Shown here one piece after another: positions 35,328-49,404 of a stretch of 64,000 nucleotides of DNA. The notes under the pieces are model-generated. The model saw only the letters and a list, made by a program, of their open reading frames with translations. It made no database searches and was not told the DNA's origin. The number at the start of each line of letters is the position of its first letter. Within the stretch, counting starts at the first letter, position 1. The stretch comes from Pseudomonas sp. BP8 (lineage in GTDB: Bacteria > Pseudomonadota > Gammaproteobacteria > Pseudomonadales > Pseudomonadaceae), in assembly GCF_017875955.1 (NCBI RefSeq), contig NZ_JAGINK010000001.1:1059001-1123000 (forward strand). The letters are read 5' to 3'. Position numbers and translations under genes: made by a program.

Positions 35328-35357
35328 TTGGCTTCGGCTGCCACTCCAGTCTAGACT
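35328..35357 (+). promoter_or_regulatory. Probable promoter of thiC riboswitch transcript
   Basis: TTGGCT (35328-35333) and TAGACT (35352-35357) are separated by 18 bp. They would place the transcription start just before the first riboswitch stem at about 35364. Confidence 0.5.
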
Positions 35358-35363
35358 GCGCAT

Positions 35364-37511
<2,148 letters not shown>

Positions 37512-37518
37512 TGTAACG

Positions 37519-37589
37519 CGGGGCCGCAGTGCGGCCCTTTCGCGACACAAGGCCGCTCCCGCAGGATCCCTGCGGGAGCGGCCTTGTGT
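37519..37589. repeat. REP palindrome with perfect 21-bp arms and 3-nt loop after thiC
   Basis: ACACAAGGCCGCTCCCGCAGG (37545-37565), ATC, and its exact complement (37569-37589). A second small hairpin, GGGCCGCAGTGCGGCCC, precedes it near 37521. It probably ends or attenuates the thiC transcript. Confidence 0.85.
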
Positions 37590-37621
37590 AACCCCCGACA
37601 ATAATTCCGGCGAGCCCAAGC

Positions 37622-38905
37622 ATGACCACCCCCAGCCATTTCTCACCCGATCACCCGATCCCCACCAGCCAACGCCCGTTCGGCGCCCGCGACCTGTTCG
37701 TTCTATGGTTCTCGCTCGGCACCGGCCTGATGGTGCTGCAGGTTGGCGCCATGCTCGCGCCAGGCCTGGGTCTGGCGGGGGCTGTACTGGCGATCGTTCT
37801 CGGCACGGCAGTCGGCGTCCTGCTGCTGGCGGCCGCCGGGGTGATCGGCAGTGACACCGGCCTGTCGGCCATGGGCACATTGCGTCTGACCCTCGGCGGG
37901 CACGGCGCGCGCTTGCCGGCAATGCTCAACCTGCTGCAACTGATCGGCTGGGGCTCGTTCGAGATCATTGTCATGCGTGACGCTGCCAGCCTGCTCGGCG
38001 CGCGTGCTTTCGGCGCAGAAAGCGTGTGGACCAGCCCATTGCTGTGGACCTTGTGCTTTGGCGCGCTGGCAACCCTGCTGGCGATCTGCGGGCCGTTGAC
38101 CTTCGTGCGCAAGATCCTGCGCAAATGGGGCATCTGGCTGCTGATCGGCGCCTGCCTGTGGCTGACCTGGAACCTGTTCGCCAAGGCTGACCTGGGGCAG
38201 ATCTGGGCGCGTGCCGGTGACGGTTCGATGTCGCTGGCGGTGGGCTTTGACATCGTCATTGCCATGCCGCTGTCGTGGTTGCCGCTGATCGCCGACTATT
38301 CACGCTTCGCCCAACGCGCCAGCCGCGTGTTTGCCGGCACCGCCCTGGGCTATCTGCTCGGCAATGCCTGGTTGATGAGCCTGGGCGTGGCCTACACCCT
38401 GGCGTTTGCCCCGAGCGGTGAAGCCAATGCGTTGCTGCTGGCGCTGGCCGGTGCTGGCCTGGGCATCCCGCTGCTGCTGATCCTGCTCGACGAAACCGAA
38501 AATGCCTTTGCCGATATCCATTCCGGCGCGGTCTCGACTGGCTTGCTGGTGCCGATCAAGGTCGAACACCTGGCCCTGGCCATCGGTGTGTTGTGCACGC
38601 TGATTGCCTACCTGGCGCCGCTGGCCCAGTACGAGAACTTTCTGCTGTTGATCGGTTCGGTGTTCGCACCGCTGTTCGGCGTGGTGCTGGTTGACCACTT
38701 CGTGATTCGCCGTCGACAGATGCCGACGCACGTCGCAGGGCTGCACTGGCAGGCGCTGCTGGCCTGGGCGGTGGGAGCGGCGGCCTACCATGTGATGGCC
38801 AGCCACGCCCCCGAGGTCGGCGCTACCCTGCCGGCGATCGTCCTGGCAGGGCTGCTATACGCGCTGCTGAGCGTCAGCCGCGGCCGGGAAACAGCTCAGG
38901 CTTGA
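37622..38905 (+). CDS. cytX: NCS1-family transporter, CytX (hydroxymethylpyrimidine) type
   Basis: The 427-residue product is an inner-membrane permease of the NCS1 cytosine/purine family with about 12 hydrophobic segments. Family features are the N-terminal FGARDLFVLWFSLGTGLMVLQVGAM and the mid-protein IAMPLSWLPLIADYSRFA (residues about 213-230). CytX-type members are linked to thiamine-precursor uptake, and its position 110 bp after thiC supports hydroxymethylpyrimidine as substrate; this is inference from context. Its last 32 bp overlap the 3' end of the convergent lipoprotein gene. Whether TPP control reaches it depends on read-through of the REP palindrome. Confidence 0.83.
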   Translation: MTTPSHFSPDHPIPTSQRPFGARDLFVLWFSLGTGLMVLQVGAMLAPGLGLAGAVLAIVLGTAVGVLLLAAAGVIGSDTGLSAMGTLRLTLGGHGARLPAMLNLLQLIGWGSFEIIVMRDAASLLGARAFGAESVWTSPLLWTLCFGALATLLAICGPLTFVRKILRKWGIWLLIGACLWLTWNLFAKADLGQIWARAGDGSMSLAVGFDIVIAMPLSWLPLIADYSRFAQRASRVFAGTALGYLLGNAWLMSLGVAYTLAFAPSGEANALLLALAGAGLGIPLLLILLDETENAFADIHSGAVSTGLLVPIKVEHLALAIGVLCTLIAYLAPLAQYENFLLLIGSVFAPLFGVVLVDHFVIRRRQMPTHVAGLHWQALLAWAVGAAAYHVMASHAPEVGATLPAIVLAGLLYALLSVSRGRETAQA

Positions 38906-39620
38906 GCACGCCGTTCAGGCGCGGGTAAGGAATCTTCAGTTCGATGTGGCCCATGGAGTAGGGCGCAATGGCATAGACCTCGTACTTCACCACGACCGCA
39001 CCGTAGGTCAGGGCGATGTGCGGGGACTTCTTGAATGGCCAGGTCTTGACGAACTCGGCATCCTTGTCCATGCCGGTGCTGATCATCCAGGCACGGTGCG
39101 ACTCTTCGACGGTCTTCCAGAACGTCTCTTCCTGGCCGGGCACCAGCATGTCCTGCAGGGTCAGGACCTTGTCCAGCTTGCGCGAATAGTTGATGAAGCC
39201 GCGGCCGGGCATGCCGTGGGCGCCACCGCTGTCGAGGTAACTGGACAGCTCGACGATCACCAGCCCGTCATGCTGCTCGCGTACCTTGGCTTGCAGGTAG
39301 CTGCTGTTGCGCTTGTCGGCGCTGGCCAGGTACTGCGTTTCGTAATCCTTGAGCGTAGTAGGCGCGGTGCTGCGCTGGTTGTCTTCGGTCAGTTGCAGCA
39401 GGCGGCTTTCGACGATGGCGTCGAGCTTGGGCAGGTCAGGGAAGTGAATGGTGTCGATGTTCACCAGCGGGCAGTCGCTTTCGCTGCAGCCCGGCTTGAC
39501 GTGCTCCCAGGCATCGCGCTTGACCTCGAGCGGTGCCCGATAGTTGGGCGTGAACAGGCTCTGGCAGGCGCTCAGGGCCACTGCCAGCACAGCCACGGAA
39601 GTCAGTTTGACAAGCGTCAT
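38874..39620 (-). CDS. Lipoprotein with RsiV/DUF3298-like domain
   Basis: The 248-residue product has a lipoprotein signal (MTLVKLTSVAVLAVALSAC, lipobox LSAC with Cys19). A periplasmic domain with the DUF4163/DUF3298 (RsiV-like) layout follows: SSYLDSGGAHGMPGRGFINYSRK near residues 130-152 and LKIPYPRLNGVL near the end. In RsiV this domain binds lysozyme; here no anti-sigma segment is present, so function is unknown. ATG 39620 has AAGGA 5 bp upstream. It overlaps cytX tail to tail by 32 bp. Confidence 0.8.
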   Translation of the reverse strand: MTLVKLTSVAVLAVALSACQSLFTPNYRAPLEVKRDAWEHVKPGCSESDCPLVNIDTIHFPDLPKLDAIVESRLLQLTEDNQRSTAPTTLKDYETQYLASADKRNSSYLQAKVREQHDGLVIVELSSYLDSGGAHGMPGRGFINYSRKLDKVLTLQDMLVPGQEETFWKTVEESHRAWMISTGMDKDAEFVKTWPFKKSPHIALTYGAVVVKYEVYAIAPYSMGHIELKIPYPRLNGVLKPELFPGRG

Positions 39621-39804
39621 GATGATCCTTGCAGAACAGGAATAGTCGGCCTTGGACCGTCGGCAAAGCCTTCGGTTCGCCACTAAGCTATCAGAGAGAT
39701 CGCGGCCTGTCCCGGTTGCACGAACGGTCGCTGGAAAGGGGTGAAACCGGGCCACACGCAGAGTAGGATGGCGCGATGCAGCTTTAGAGGTAATGAGGAT
39801 TTCC

Positions 39805-40422
39805 ATGACAGACACGTCAAATTCAGTGCCAAGAGCGGTCGAGATCGTCAAGCGCGACACCTGCTTCCAAGGCTTTTACAAGCTCGACAAGGTGTACCTG
39901 CGCCATGAGCTGTTTGCCGGTGGCTTGGGCCGCGAAATCAGCCGCGAGGTGTTTGTGCGCCATGACGCGGTGTGTGTCCTGCCGTATGACCCGCAACGCG
40001 ATGAAGTGGTGTTGATCGAGCAGTTTCGCGTGGGCGCCATGGACAAGGTGGATAACCCTTGGCTGATTGAAATGGTCGCTGGCCTGATCGACAAGGACGA
40101 GCAGCCTGAACAGGTTGCCCACCGCGAGGCAGAGGAAGAAGCCGGGCTGAGCTTTACCGCCCTGTGGCCGATGACCCGCTACTTCCCGTCGCCGGGCGGC
40201 AGCGATGAATTCGTCCACCTGTTTCTTGGCCGCTGTGTCAGCGAAGGCGCCGGCGGCCTGCATGGTCTGGAAGAAGAGGGTGAGGATATCCGCGTGCGGG
40301 TCTGGTCGTTCGAGGACGCCCTGCAAGCAGTACGCGACGGCCGAATCTGCAATGCCGCGACGATCATCGGCCTGCAGTGGCTGGCGCTGAACCGAGACGA
40401 AGTACGAGGTATGTGGAAGTGA
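39805..40422 (+). CDS. nudF: ADP-ribose diphosphatase NudF
   Basis: This Nudix hydrolase cleaves ADP-ribose to AMP and ribose-5-phosphate. The 205-residue product has a complete Nudix box at residues about 93-115 (GLIDKDEQPEQVAHREAEEEAG). The ADP-ribose-type Pro lies downstream in RYFPSPGGSDE. ATG 39805 has GAGG 6 bp upstream, while ATG 39793 has its ribosome-binding site too close. The TGA overlaps the GTG of the DUF1249 gene, as in other gamma-proteobacteria where nudF, yqiB, cpdA, yqiA and parE follow each other. Confidence 0.93.
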   Translation: MTDTSNSVPRAVEIVKRDTCFQGFYKLDKVYLRHELFAGGLGREISREVFVRHDAVCVLPYDPQRDEVVLIEQFRVGAMDKVDNPWLIEMVAGLIDKDEQPEQVAHREAEEEAGLSFTALWPMTRYFPSPGGSDEFVHLFLGRCVSEGAGGLHGLEEEGEDIRVRVWSFEDALQAVRDGRICNAATIIGLQWLALNRDEVRGMWK

Positions 40423-40865
40423 ACCTGTTGCGCGAGCGTTACCGGGTCGATCTGGTCGGGCTGCAGTCAGCCTGCGAGGCCAACTATGCCCGCCTGATGC
40501 GCTTGCTGCCGGACATGCGCAGCACCCAGAGTTCGCGGCGTATCGGTATGACCCAGGGTGACCAGATGCTCGGCGTGCTGGTGCTCGACGTGGTACTTAC
40601 CTGCCCCTACACCACCACCTTGCGCGTGCGCCAGGAGCACAGCCTGCCGTGGTTGCCGGTGCCGCAGCTGGAAGTCCAGGTGTATCACGATGCGCGCATG
40701 GCCGAAGTGGTCAGCGCCGAGCATGCGCGGCGTTTTCGCAGTATCTATCCGTACCCGAATGAAGCCATGCATCAGCCGGACGAGAAGGCTCAGCTCAACC
40801 TGTTTCTCGGAGAATGGCTGAGTCACTGCCTGGCCTGCGGCCATGAGTTGGTCGCGGTACGCTGA
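40419..40865 (+). CDS. DUF1249 family protein (YqiB-like)
   Basis: The 148-residue product matches the YqiB/DUF1249 family, whose function is unknown to me. Visible features are ACEANYARLMRLLPDMR near residues 19-35 and a C-terminal QLNLFLGEWLSHCLACGH. It starts at GTG 40419, overlapping the nudF stop (GTGA). Gene order nudF-yqiB-cpdA-yqiA-parE is the same as in E. coli, which is the main support for the identification. Confidence 0.85.
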   Translation: MNLLRERYRVDLVGLQSACEANYARLMRLLPDMRSTQSSRRIGMTQGDQMLGVLVLDVVLTCPYTTTLRVRQEHSLPWLPVPQLEVQVYHDARMAEVVSAEHARRFRSIYPYPNEAMHQPDEKAQLNLFLGEWLSHCLACGHELVAVR

Positions 40866-40950
40866 AAATGTGAGCTGGATCGGTTTCGAGTGTTTGCTCG
40901 AAACCCGCCAGCGGCCATAATTGCCGTGAATCCGCTTGAGGAGACGGCCG

Positions 40951-41760
40951 TTGCCGCAGCCCAACCATGCCCCCGCGCCCATCCATGTGGTGCAACTGAC
41001 CGACGCCCACCTGTTCGCCGACCCGGCGGGCACCCTGTTGGGCCTCAATACCCGTGACAGCCTGTGCCATGTGATTGCCCAGGTGCGCCGTGAGCAGCCG
41101 CAGATCGATCTGTTGCTGTGCACCGGTGACCTGACCCAGGACGGCAGTGTGGCGGGATATCAGGCGTTTCGTGATGTGACCGCGCCGTTTGCCGTGCCGA
41201 CGCGCTGGCTGCCGGGCAATCATGATGAGGCGCAGGTGATGGCACAGGTCGCGCAGGGCAGTGATCTGCTCCAGGCGGTGACCGATATCGGCGGCTGGCG
41301 GATCATCATGCTTGATTCGGCGGTGCTCGGTGCTACCCATGGCCTGCTGGCGCCAGAGCAGCTGGCGATTCTCGATGAGGCCCTGGCCGGCGCCGGGCAG
41401 CGCTATTGCCTGGTGTGCTTCCATCACCAGCCGGTGGACATCGGCTGCGCCTGGATCGCGCCGATCGGCCTGCGTAATGCAGAGGCATTGCTGGAGCGTG
41501 TGCAGCGCCATGAGCAGGTGCGGGCGGTGCTGTGGGGGCATGTTCACCAGGAGTGGGACGAGCTGCGCGCCGGGGTGCGCTTTTTGGCCACGCCGTCGAC
41601 CTGTATCCAGTTCGCGCCGCGTAGCGAGGACTTCAAGGTCAGCGAGGAGCAGCCGGGGTATCGCTGGCTGCGGTTGCATGCCGATGGTCGGGTAGAGACT
41701 GGTGTCGAGCGGGCACGGGATTTCGTGGTGAAGCTGGATTTCAACAGCGCCGGGTATTGA
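40951..41760 (+). CDS. cpdA: 3',5'-cyclic-AMP phosphodiesterase CpdA
   Basis: CpdA hydrolyses cAMP to AMP. The 269-residue metallophosphatase carries the full set of metal-ligand motifs: DAH near residue 18, GDLTQDG near 58, GNHDE near 88, HHQP near 157 and GHVHQEWD near 196. TTG 40951 is taken as start because AGGAG lies 7 bp upstream; an upstream in-frame TTG (40936) lacks one. It is spaced 85 bp after the DUF1249 gene and followed by REP elements. Confidence 0.93.
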   Translation: MPQPNHAPAPIHVVQLTDAHLFADPAGTLLGLNTRDSLCHVIAQVRREQPQIDLLLCTGDLTQDGSVAGYQAFRDVTAPFAVPTRWLPGNHDEAQVMAQVAQGSDLLQAVTDIGGWRIIMLDSAVLGATHGLLAPEQLAILDEALAGAGQRYCLVCFHHQPVDIGCAWIAPIGLRNAEALLERVQRHEQVRAVLWGHVHQEWDELRAGVRFLATPSTCIQFAPRSEDFKVSEEQPGYRWLRLHADGRVETGVERARDFVVKLDFNSAGY

Positions 41761-41776
41761 AGTCCCCCGCGCGTGC

Positions 41777-41879
41777 TCTGTAGGAGCGGGCTTGCCCCGC
41801 GAACAAGGGCGAAGCCCTTGCCATCCACAGCGGTTGCCTGGGCTGACCTCTTCCCGGGACAAGCCCGCGCCTACAAGGG
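41777..41879. repeat. REP elements between cpdA and yqiA
   Basis: CTGTAGGAGCGGGCTTGCCC (41779-41798) and a degenerate inverted partner CTTCCCGGGACAAGCCCGCGCCTACA (about 41850-41875). The 242-bp gap otherwise shows nothing distinctive. Confidence 0.75.
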
Positions 41880-42002
41880 CTGGGTGATCGCAGGAATGTA
41901 TTGCAACACATCCCAACCTGCGCCAAGGCCTGGCGAACGCGATACACTGCGCGTCCCTGCGCCCCAACAGGCGGGCGCGCCGCAGCAGACTCCGGGGGCA
42001 GC

Positions 42003-42611
42003 ATGTCGGGTTCCATCCTTTATATCCATGGCTTCAACAGCTCGCCGTTGTCGACCAAGGCGCGTCAGCTCGAGGCCGTGATGCAGCAGCTTGGCCTGTC
42101 CGGCCAGTTGCGTGTGCCCGCCTTGCACCACCACCCGCGCCAGGCCGTCGCCCAGCTCGAAGCGGCCATCGCCGAGCTCGGTGCGCCCTTGCTGGTCGGC
42201 AGTTCACTCGGCGGCTACTATGCCACTCACCTGGCAGAGCGGCATGGCCTCAAGGCCCTGCTGATCAACCCGGCGGTCGCGCCGCACCGGCTGTTCGACG
42301 GGTATCTCGGTACCCAGCGCAACCTGTACACCGATGAGCCCTGGGAACTGACCCTGGACCACGTGCAGGCCCTGGCCGAGCTGGAGATGCCCGCGCCGAC
42401 CGATGCCAGCCGCTATCAGGTGTGGTTGCAGACGGCTGACGAAACCCTGGACTATCGCCAGGCCGCGCAGTACTACCGCGCCTGCGCGCTGCGCATCGAG
42501 GCCGGTGGCGACCACAGTTTCCAAGGTTTCAGCGAGCGCCTGCCGGCGTTGCTGGCCTTTGCCGGAATTGCCCGCGGGCAATATGCGGCGCTCGATTTTT
42601 CTGTATTTTGA
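42003..42611 (+). CDS. yqiA: YqiA-type esterase (alpha/beta hydrolase)
   Basis: The 202-residue product is an alpha/beta-hydrolase of the YqiA/YcfP family. It has the N-terminal ILYIHGFNSSPLSTKA, the nucleophile elbow GSSLGGYYA (residues about 66-74), a likely Asp region (QTADETLDY) and a C-terminal His (GGDHSFQGF). E. coli YqiA hydrolyses short acyl esters; the physiological substrate is unknown. It sits 35 bp before parE, the same order as in E. coli. Confidence 0.88.
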   Translation: MSGSILYIHGFNSSPLSTKARQLEAVMQQLGLSGQLRVPALHHHPRQAVAQLEAAIAELGAPLLVGSSLGGYYATHLAERHGLKALLINPAVAPHRLFDGYLGTQRNLYTDEPWELTLDHVQALAELEMPAPTDASRYQVWLQTADETLDYRQAAQYYRACALRIEAGGDHSFQGFSERLPALLAFAGIARGQYAALDFSVF

Positions 42612-42646
42612 TTTTTTCGCATTCACCAGACTGACGACGAGAACCC

Positions 42647-44551
42647 ATGGCCAATCCCAGCGCTAGCGCCTATAACGCAGACGCCATCGAAGTCCTCTCC
42701 GGCCTCGACCCGGTCCGCAAGCGGCCGGGCATGTACACCGACACCAGCCGGCCGAACCACCTTGCCCAGGAAGTCATCGACAACAGTGTCGACGAAGCCC
42801 TGGCCGGGCACGCCCGCTCGGTGCAGGTCATCCTGCACGCCGATCACTCGCTGGAAGTCAGCGACGACGGCCGCGGCATGCCAGTCGACATCCATCCGGA
42901 AGAAGGCGTCAGCGGCGTCGAACTGATCCTCACCAAGCTGCACGCCGGTGGCAAGTTCTCCAACAAGAACTACCAGTTCTCCGGCGGCCTGCACGGCGTC
43001 GGCATCTCGGTGGTCAACGCCCTGTCGACCCAGGTGCGGGTGCGGGTCAAGCGCGACGGCAACGAGTACCAGATGACTTTCGCCGACGGCTACAAGGCCA
43101 CCGAGCTGGAAGTGGTGGGTACCGTGGGCAAGCGCAATACCGGCACCAGCGTGTATTTCAGCCCGGACCCGAAGTATTTCGATTCGCCGAAGTTTTCCAT
43201 CAGCCGCCTCAAGCATGTGCTCAAGGCCAAGGCCGTGCTCTGCCCGGGGCTGTCGATCAGCTTCGAAGACAAGGCCAGCGGCGAAAAAGTCGAGTGGCAC
43301 TATGAAGATGGCCTGCGCTCGTACCTGGTCGACTCGGTCAGTGAGTTCCCGCGCCTGCCCGACGAGCCGTTCTGCGGCAGCCTGGCCGGTAACAAGGAAG
43401 CCGTCGACTGGGCCCTGTTGTGGTTGCCCGAGGGCGGCGACAGTGTCCAGGAAAGCTACGTCAACCTGATCCCCACCGCTCAGGGCGGCACCCATGTCAA
43501 CGGCTTGCGCCAGGGCCTGCTCGACGCCATGCGCGAGTTCTGCGAGTTCCGCAACCTGTTGCCGCGCGGGGTCAAGCTGGCGCCGGAAGACATCTGGGAG
43601 CGGATCAGCTTCGTCCTGTCGATGAAGATGCAGGAGCCGCAGTTCTCCGGGCAGACCAAAGAGCGGCTGTCGTCCCGTGAAGCGGCGGCGTTCGTCTCCG
43701 GAGTGGTCAAGGATGCCTTCAGCCTGTGGCTCAACGGCCACCCGGAGCTGGGCATGCAACTGGCCGAACTGGCCATCAGCAACGCTGGCCGGCGCCTCAA
43801 GGCGAGCAAGAAGGTCGAGCGCAAGCGCATTACCCAAGGCCCGGCGCTGCCTGGCAAGCTGGCAGATTGCGCTGGGCAAGACCCGATGCGCTCCGAGCTG
43901 TTCCTGGTCGAGGGCGATTCTGCCGGCGGTTCGGCCAAGCAGGCGCGCGACAAGGAGTTTCAGGCCATCCTGCCGCTGCGCGGCAAGATCCTCAACACCT
44001 GGGAAGTCGATGGTGGCGAAGTGCTCGCCAGCCAGGAAGTGCACAACATCGCCGTCGCCATCGGCGTCGACCCGGGTGCCACCGACCTGTCGCAACTGCG
44101 TTACGGCAAGATCTGCATCCTCGCCGACGCCGACTCCGACGGCCTGCACATCGCCACCCTGCTGTGCGCGCTGTTCGTTCAGCACTTCCGCAGCCTGGTC
44201 GAGGCCGGGCATGTCTATGTGGCCATGCCGCCGCTGTACCGCATCGACCTGGGCAAGGAAATCTACTACGCCCTCGACGAGCCTGAGCGGGACGGCATTC
44301 TTGACCGGCTGGTGGCCGAGAAGAAACGCGGCAAGCCGCAGGTCACCCGCTTCAAGGGCCTGGGCGAAATGAACCCACCGCAGTTGCGCGAGACCACCAT
44401 GGACCCGAACACCCGGCGTCTGGTCCAGCTGACCCTGGACGACGTCGAGGCGACCTGCGAGCTGATGGACAAGCTGCTGGCGAAGAAGCGCGCCGGTGAC
44501 CGCAAGAGCTGGCTGGAGACCAAAGGCAACCTGGCTGAGGTCATGGTTTGA
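42647..44551 (+). CDS. parE: DNA topoisomerase IV subunit B
   Basis: ParE is the ATPase subunit of topoisomerase IV, which decatenates daughter chromosomes. The 634-residue product has the GHKL ATPase domain (VIDNSVDEALAGHA; GGLHGVGISVVNALS), the transducer, and the TOPRIM domain (LVEGDSAGGSAKQARDKEFQAILPLRGKILN near residues 418-448; DADSDGLHIATLL). Its last codons overlap the TTG start of the esterase-like gene. ParE and ParC are encoded in the same run, separated by two coupled genes. Confidence 0.97.
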   Translation: MANPSASAYNADAIEVLSGLDPVRKRPGMYTDTSRPNHLAQEVIDNSVDEALAGHARSVQVILHADHSLEVSDDGRGMPVDIHPEEGVSGVELILTKLHAGGKFSNKNYQFSGGLHGVGISVVNALSTQVRVRVKRDGNEYQMTFADGYKATELEVVGTVGKRNTGTSVYFSPDPKYFDSPKFSISRLKHVLKAKAVLCPGLSISFEDKASGEKVEWHYEDGLRSYLVDSVSEFPRLPDEPFCGSLAGNKEAVDWALLWLPEGGDSVQESYVNLIPTAQGGTHVNGLRQGLLDAMREFCEFRNLLPRGVKLAPEDIWERISFVLSMKMQEPQFSGQTKERLSSREAAAFVSGVVKDAFSLWLNGHPELGMQLAELAISNAGRRLKASKKVERKRITQGPALPGKLADCAGQDPMRSELFLVEGDSAGGSAKQARDKEFQAILPLRGKILNTWEVDGGEVLASQEVHNIAVAIGVDPGATDLSQLRYGKICILADADSDGLHIATLLCALFVQHFRSLVEAGHVYVAMPPLYRIDLGKEIYYALDEPERDGILDRLVAEKKRGKPQVTRFKGLGEMNPPQLRETTMDPNTRRLVQLTLDDVEATCELMDKLLAKKRAGDRKSWLETKGNLAEVMV

Positions 44552-45530
44552 TCCGTCTGTTTCTGACAGCGGTGCTGGCGCTGCTTGCGGCGCCGAGCCT
44601 TGCGGGTAACTGGCCAGAGCTGAAACTGACTGGCGAGCATCCAATTAACGGCATGCGCGGCGGCAATCTGTCCGGCCTGGCTTGGTGCCGGGGTGCTCTG
44701 TGGGGCGTTTCCGACCGAGACGACGATCGCCTCTATCGACTCGACCAGCAGCAAGGTGTCTGGCGTGCCCAGGCACTCACCTTCACGCCGCCACCGGTGC
44801 CTGACACGGGCTTGCCCTGGGGCTTGAAGTCGCGCAACTGGGCCGTGTCGTATGTGCGCGGTGGTGAGCTGGATTTCGAGGGCATCAGTTGCGATCAGGC
44901 CGGCAACTTCTATCTGGTCAGCGAGGCGCATGCGGCCGTGCTGCAGGTGCCGCTGGAAGGCGAGCCGGACTGGTTGAAGATTGATCCGGTGATGATTCGC
45001 CAGGCCCGCGCCAGCGGCATGCTGCTGCACTTCAACGCGCTATTCGAGGGCGTGGCGATCAATCCGGCCGGCGACCGCCTGTGGTTGGCTGCCGAACGTG
45101 AGCGCCGTGGCCTGGTCGCTGTACAGCGTCAGCAATCGGTCTGGACCTGCGGGCGCAGCTGCGTGCTGCTGAGCGAGGCCGGGGTCGAGATGCAGCCGGC
45201 CCAGATGCCCAATCCCCAGGCCCGCTCGCGCGACTTTGCCGACCTGGCCTGGTTCGACGGCAAGCTGTTTACCCTGGAGCGCAACGCCTACCGGATCTGT
45301 CGCCGCGACGCCGACAATGGTCAGGTCGAGCGCTGCTGGTCGTTCGCCGACGATGCCCTGCAGCCATCACGCCGCTATGATCAACCGTTCGGCCTGGCCG
45401 AAGCGCTGGTGATCGATGGCAAAGGCGCCTGGATCGGCCTGGACAACAACAATGGCGACCGCGCCGATGGCGAATCGAGACCGGTGGTCTGGCGCTTCGC
45501 TGCGCCGCAAGGTGGCTGGAGCGCCAAGTC

Positions 45531-45534
<4 letters not shown>
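44548..45534 (+). CDS. Secreted esterase-like/phytase-like beta-propeller protein
   Basis: The 328-residue product has a signal peptide (MIRLFLTAVLALLAAPSLAG) and the layout of the 'esterase-like activity of phytase' family. The segments SGLAWCRGALWGVSDRDDDRLYRL, GGELDFEGISCDQAGNFYLVSEAH and FEGVAINPAGDRLWLAAE are repeating propeller blades. It is presumably periplasmic; substrate is unknown. Translation starts at TTG 44548 overlapping the parE stop (TTGA). It is itself coupled to the next gene by ATGA, which is unusual for a secreted protein lodged between topoisomerase subunits. Confidence 0.8.
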
Positions 45535-48318
<2,784 letters not shown>

Positions 48319-48492
48319 CTGTGTCAATCGCCTGAAACAGCAATTTCAACGTTGTTACCGGCGGAAACACTGGAGTCGGACGGCTATTTCGCGGATGATA
48401 GTGCCCCTGCGGCGCCAGCGTGGCTGTGCGCCCAGAAGACTTTACATGTGTATCACTGCGGTGTGCCGAGTGGCGGCCGCTTGGATGGGATG

Positions 48493-49203
48493 ATGAAACT
48501 TCTGCGCCTTCCATTTGCGCTGTTGATGACTGGCGTGCTGGGCCTGAGTGGGTGCAGCATGCACCAGCCGGTTGCCCTGTATCAGCTGGACAGCGGTGAT
48601 CCTGGCCAGCCTGCGCAGAGCGCGGGCATGGCTGTGGTGCTCGGCCCGGTATCGGTTGCCGACTACCTGCAGCGCGAAACCTTTCTCCAGCGCCAGGCCG
48701 ATGGCAGCCTGACTTCGGCGACCGACGGTCGTTGGGCTGGTAGCCTTTCGTCGGATATCGACCAGTTGCTGGTACGTCAGCTTGCCTGGCGCCTGGACAG
48801 CCAGCGCGTGGTTCTGGCGCCGGCCAGCAGTGGATTCTCGCCTGACGTGCAGGTCCTGCTGTCGATTACCCGGCTCGATTCTGGCAAGAAACAGCCGGCG
48901 ATCCTCGACGCCCAATGGCGCCTGCTTGATCGCCGAGGCAATGTGCGCGACAACCGCATCATTCACCTCGAGCAGCCGCATGAAGGCAGTGAGTCTTCCC
49001 AGGTGCAGGCTCAGGGGCAATTGCTGCAGAAGCTGGCTGAGCAGTTGAGCACTGCGCTCAAACCGCTTGCCAATCAGCCGGCGATTGCCGAAGAGGCACC
49101 GAAGAAGCCTGCTGCGCCGGTTCAGGTCAAGAAGGCGCCGGAGAAGTCCAAGATCCCGATGGCTTCGCCGATTCGCACCGACATGGAAGTGTTCCGCTTC
49201 TGA
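48493..49203 (+). CDS. Transport-auxiliary lipoprotein, PqiC/DUF330-like
   Basis: The 236-residue product has a lipoprotein signal ending in LSGC and a DUF330/ABC-transport-auxiliary domain: YQLDSGDPG near the start, VVLGPVSVADYLQRETFLQRQ, and SDIDQLLVRQLAWRL. In PqiC/MlaB-type systems such lipoproteins work with MCE transporters; no MCE gene is nearby, so the partner is elsewhere or the role differs. Its tail is rich in Ala, Pro and Lys. ATG 48493 is preferred (GGA 7 bp upstream); ATG 48490 is possible. The in-frame extension from 48352 would destroy the signal peptide. An intrinsic terminator follows. Confidence 0.8.
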   Translation: MKLLRLPFALLMTGVLGLSGCSMHQPVALYQLDSGDPGQPAQSAGMAVVLGPVSVADYLQRETFLQRQADGSLTSATDGRWAGSLSSDIDQLLVRQLAWRLDSQRVVLAPASSGFSPDVQVLLSITRLDSGKKQPAILDAQWRLLDRRGNVRDNRIIHLEQPHEGSESSQVQAQGQLLQKLAEQLSTALKPLANQPAIAEEAPKKPAAPVQVKKAPEKSKIPMASPIRTDMEVFRF

Positions 49204-49220
49204 TGAGCGTACAGATGTGA

Positions 49221-49249
49221 AAAAGCCCGCAGCGATGCGGGCTTTTTTT
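49221..49249 (+). terminator. Rho-independent terminator after the lipoprotein gene
   Basis: Stem AAAGCCCGC / GCGGGCTTT with loop AGCGAT, followed by a T7 run, 18 bp after the stop codon. Confidence 0.92.
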
Positions 49250-49267
49250 GTGCCTGGCGAAGATTGC

Positions 49268-49391
49268 CGGGGCCGCTTTGCGGCCCTTTCGCGACTCAAA
49301 GCCGCTCCCACAGGTGCAGTGTAAGTCTCTCGGACAGCGCGAATACTGTAGGAGCGGCCTTGTGTCGCGAAGGGGCTGCGCAGCAGCCCCC
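49268..49391. repeat. REP pair (GGCCGCTCCCACAGG type)
   Basis: GGGGCCGCTTTGCGGCCC and GCGACTCAAAGCCGCTCCCACAGG are followed by the inverted copy CTGTAGGAGCGGCCTTGTGTCGCGAAGGGGCTGCGCAGCAGCCCC. It lies between convergent genes. Confidence 0.82.
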
Positions 49392-49404
49392 ACTGGCCAT
49401 TGAA

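Noticed and set aside
48352..48492. 47-residue upstream extension of the PqiC-like lipoprotein
   Set aside because: It would bury the lipoprotein signal sequence, and its start lacks a ribosome-binding site.
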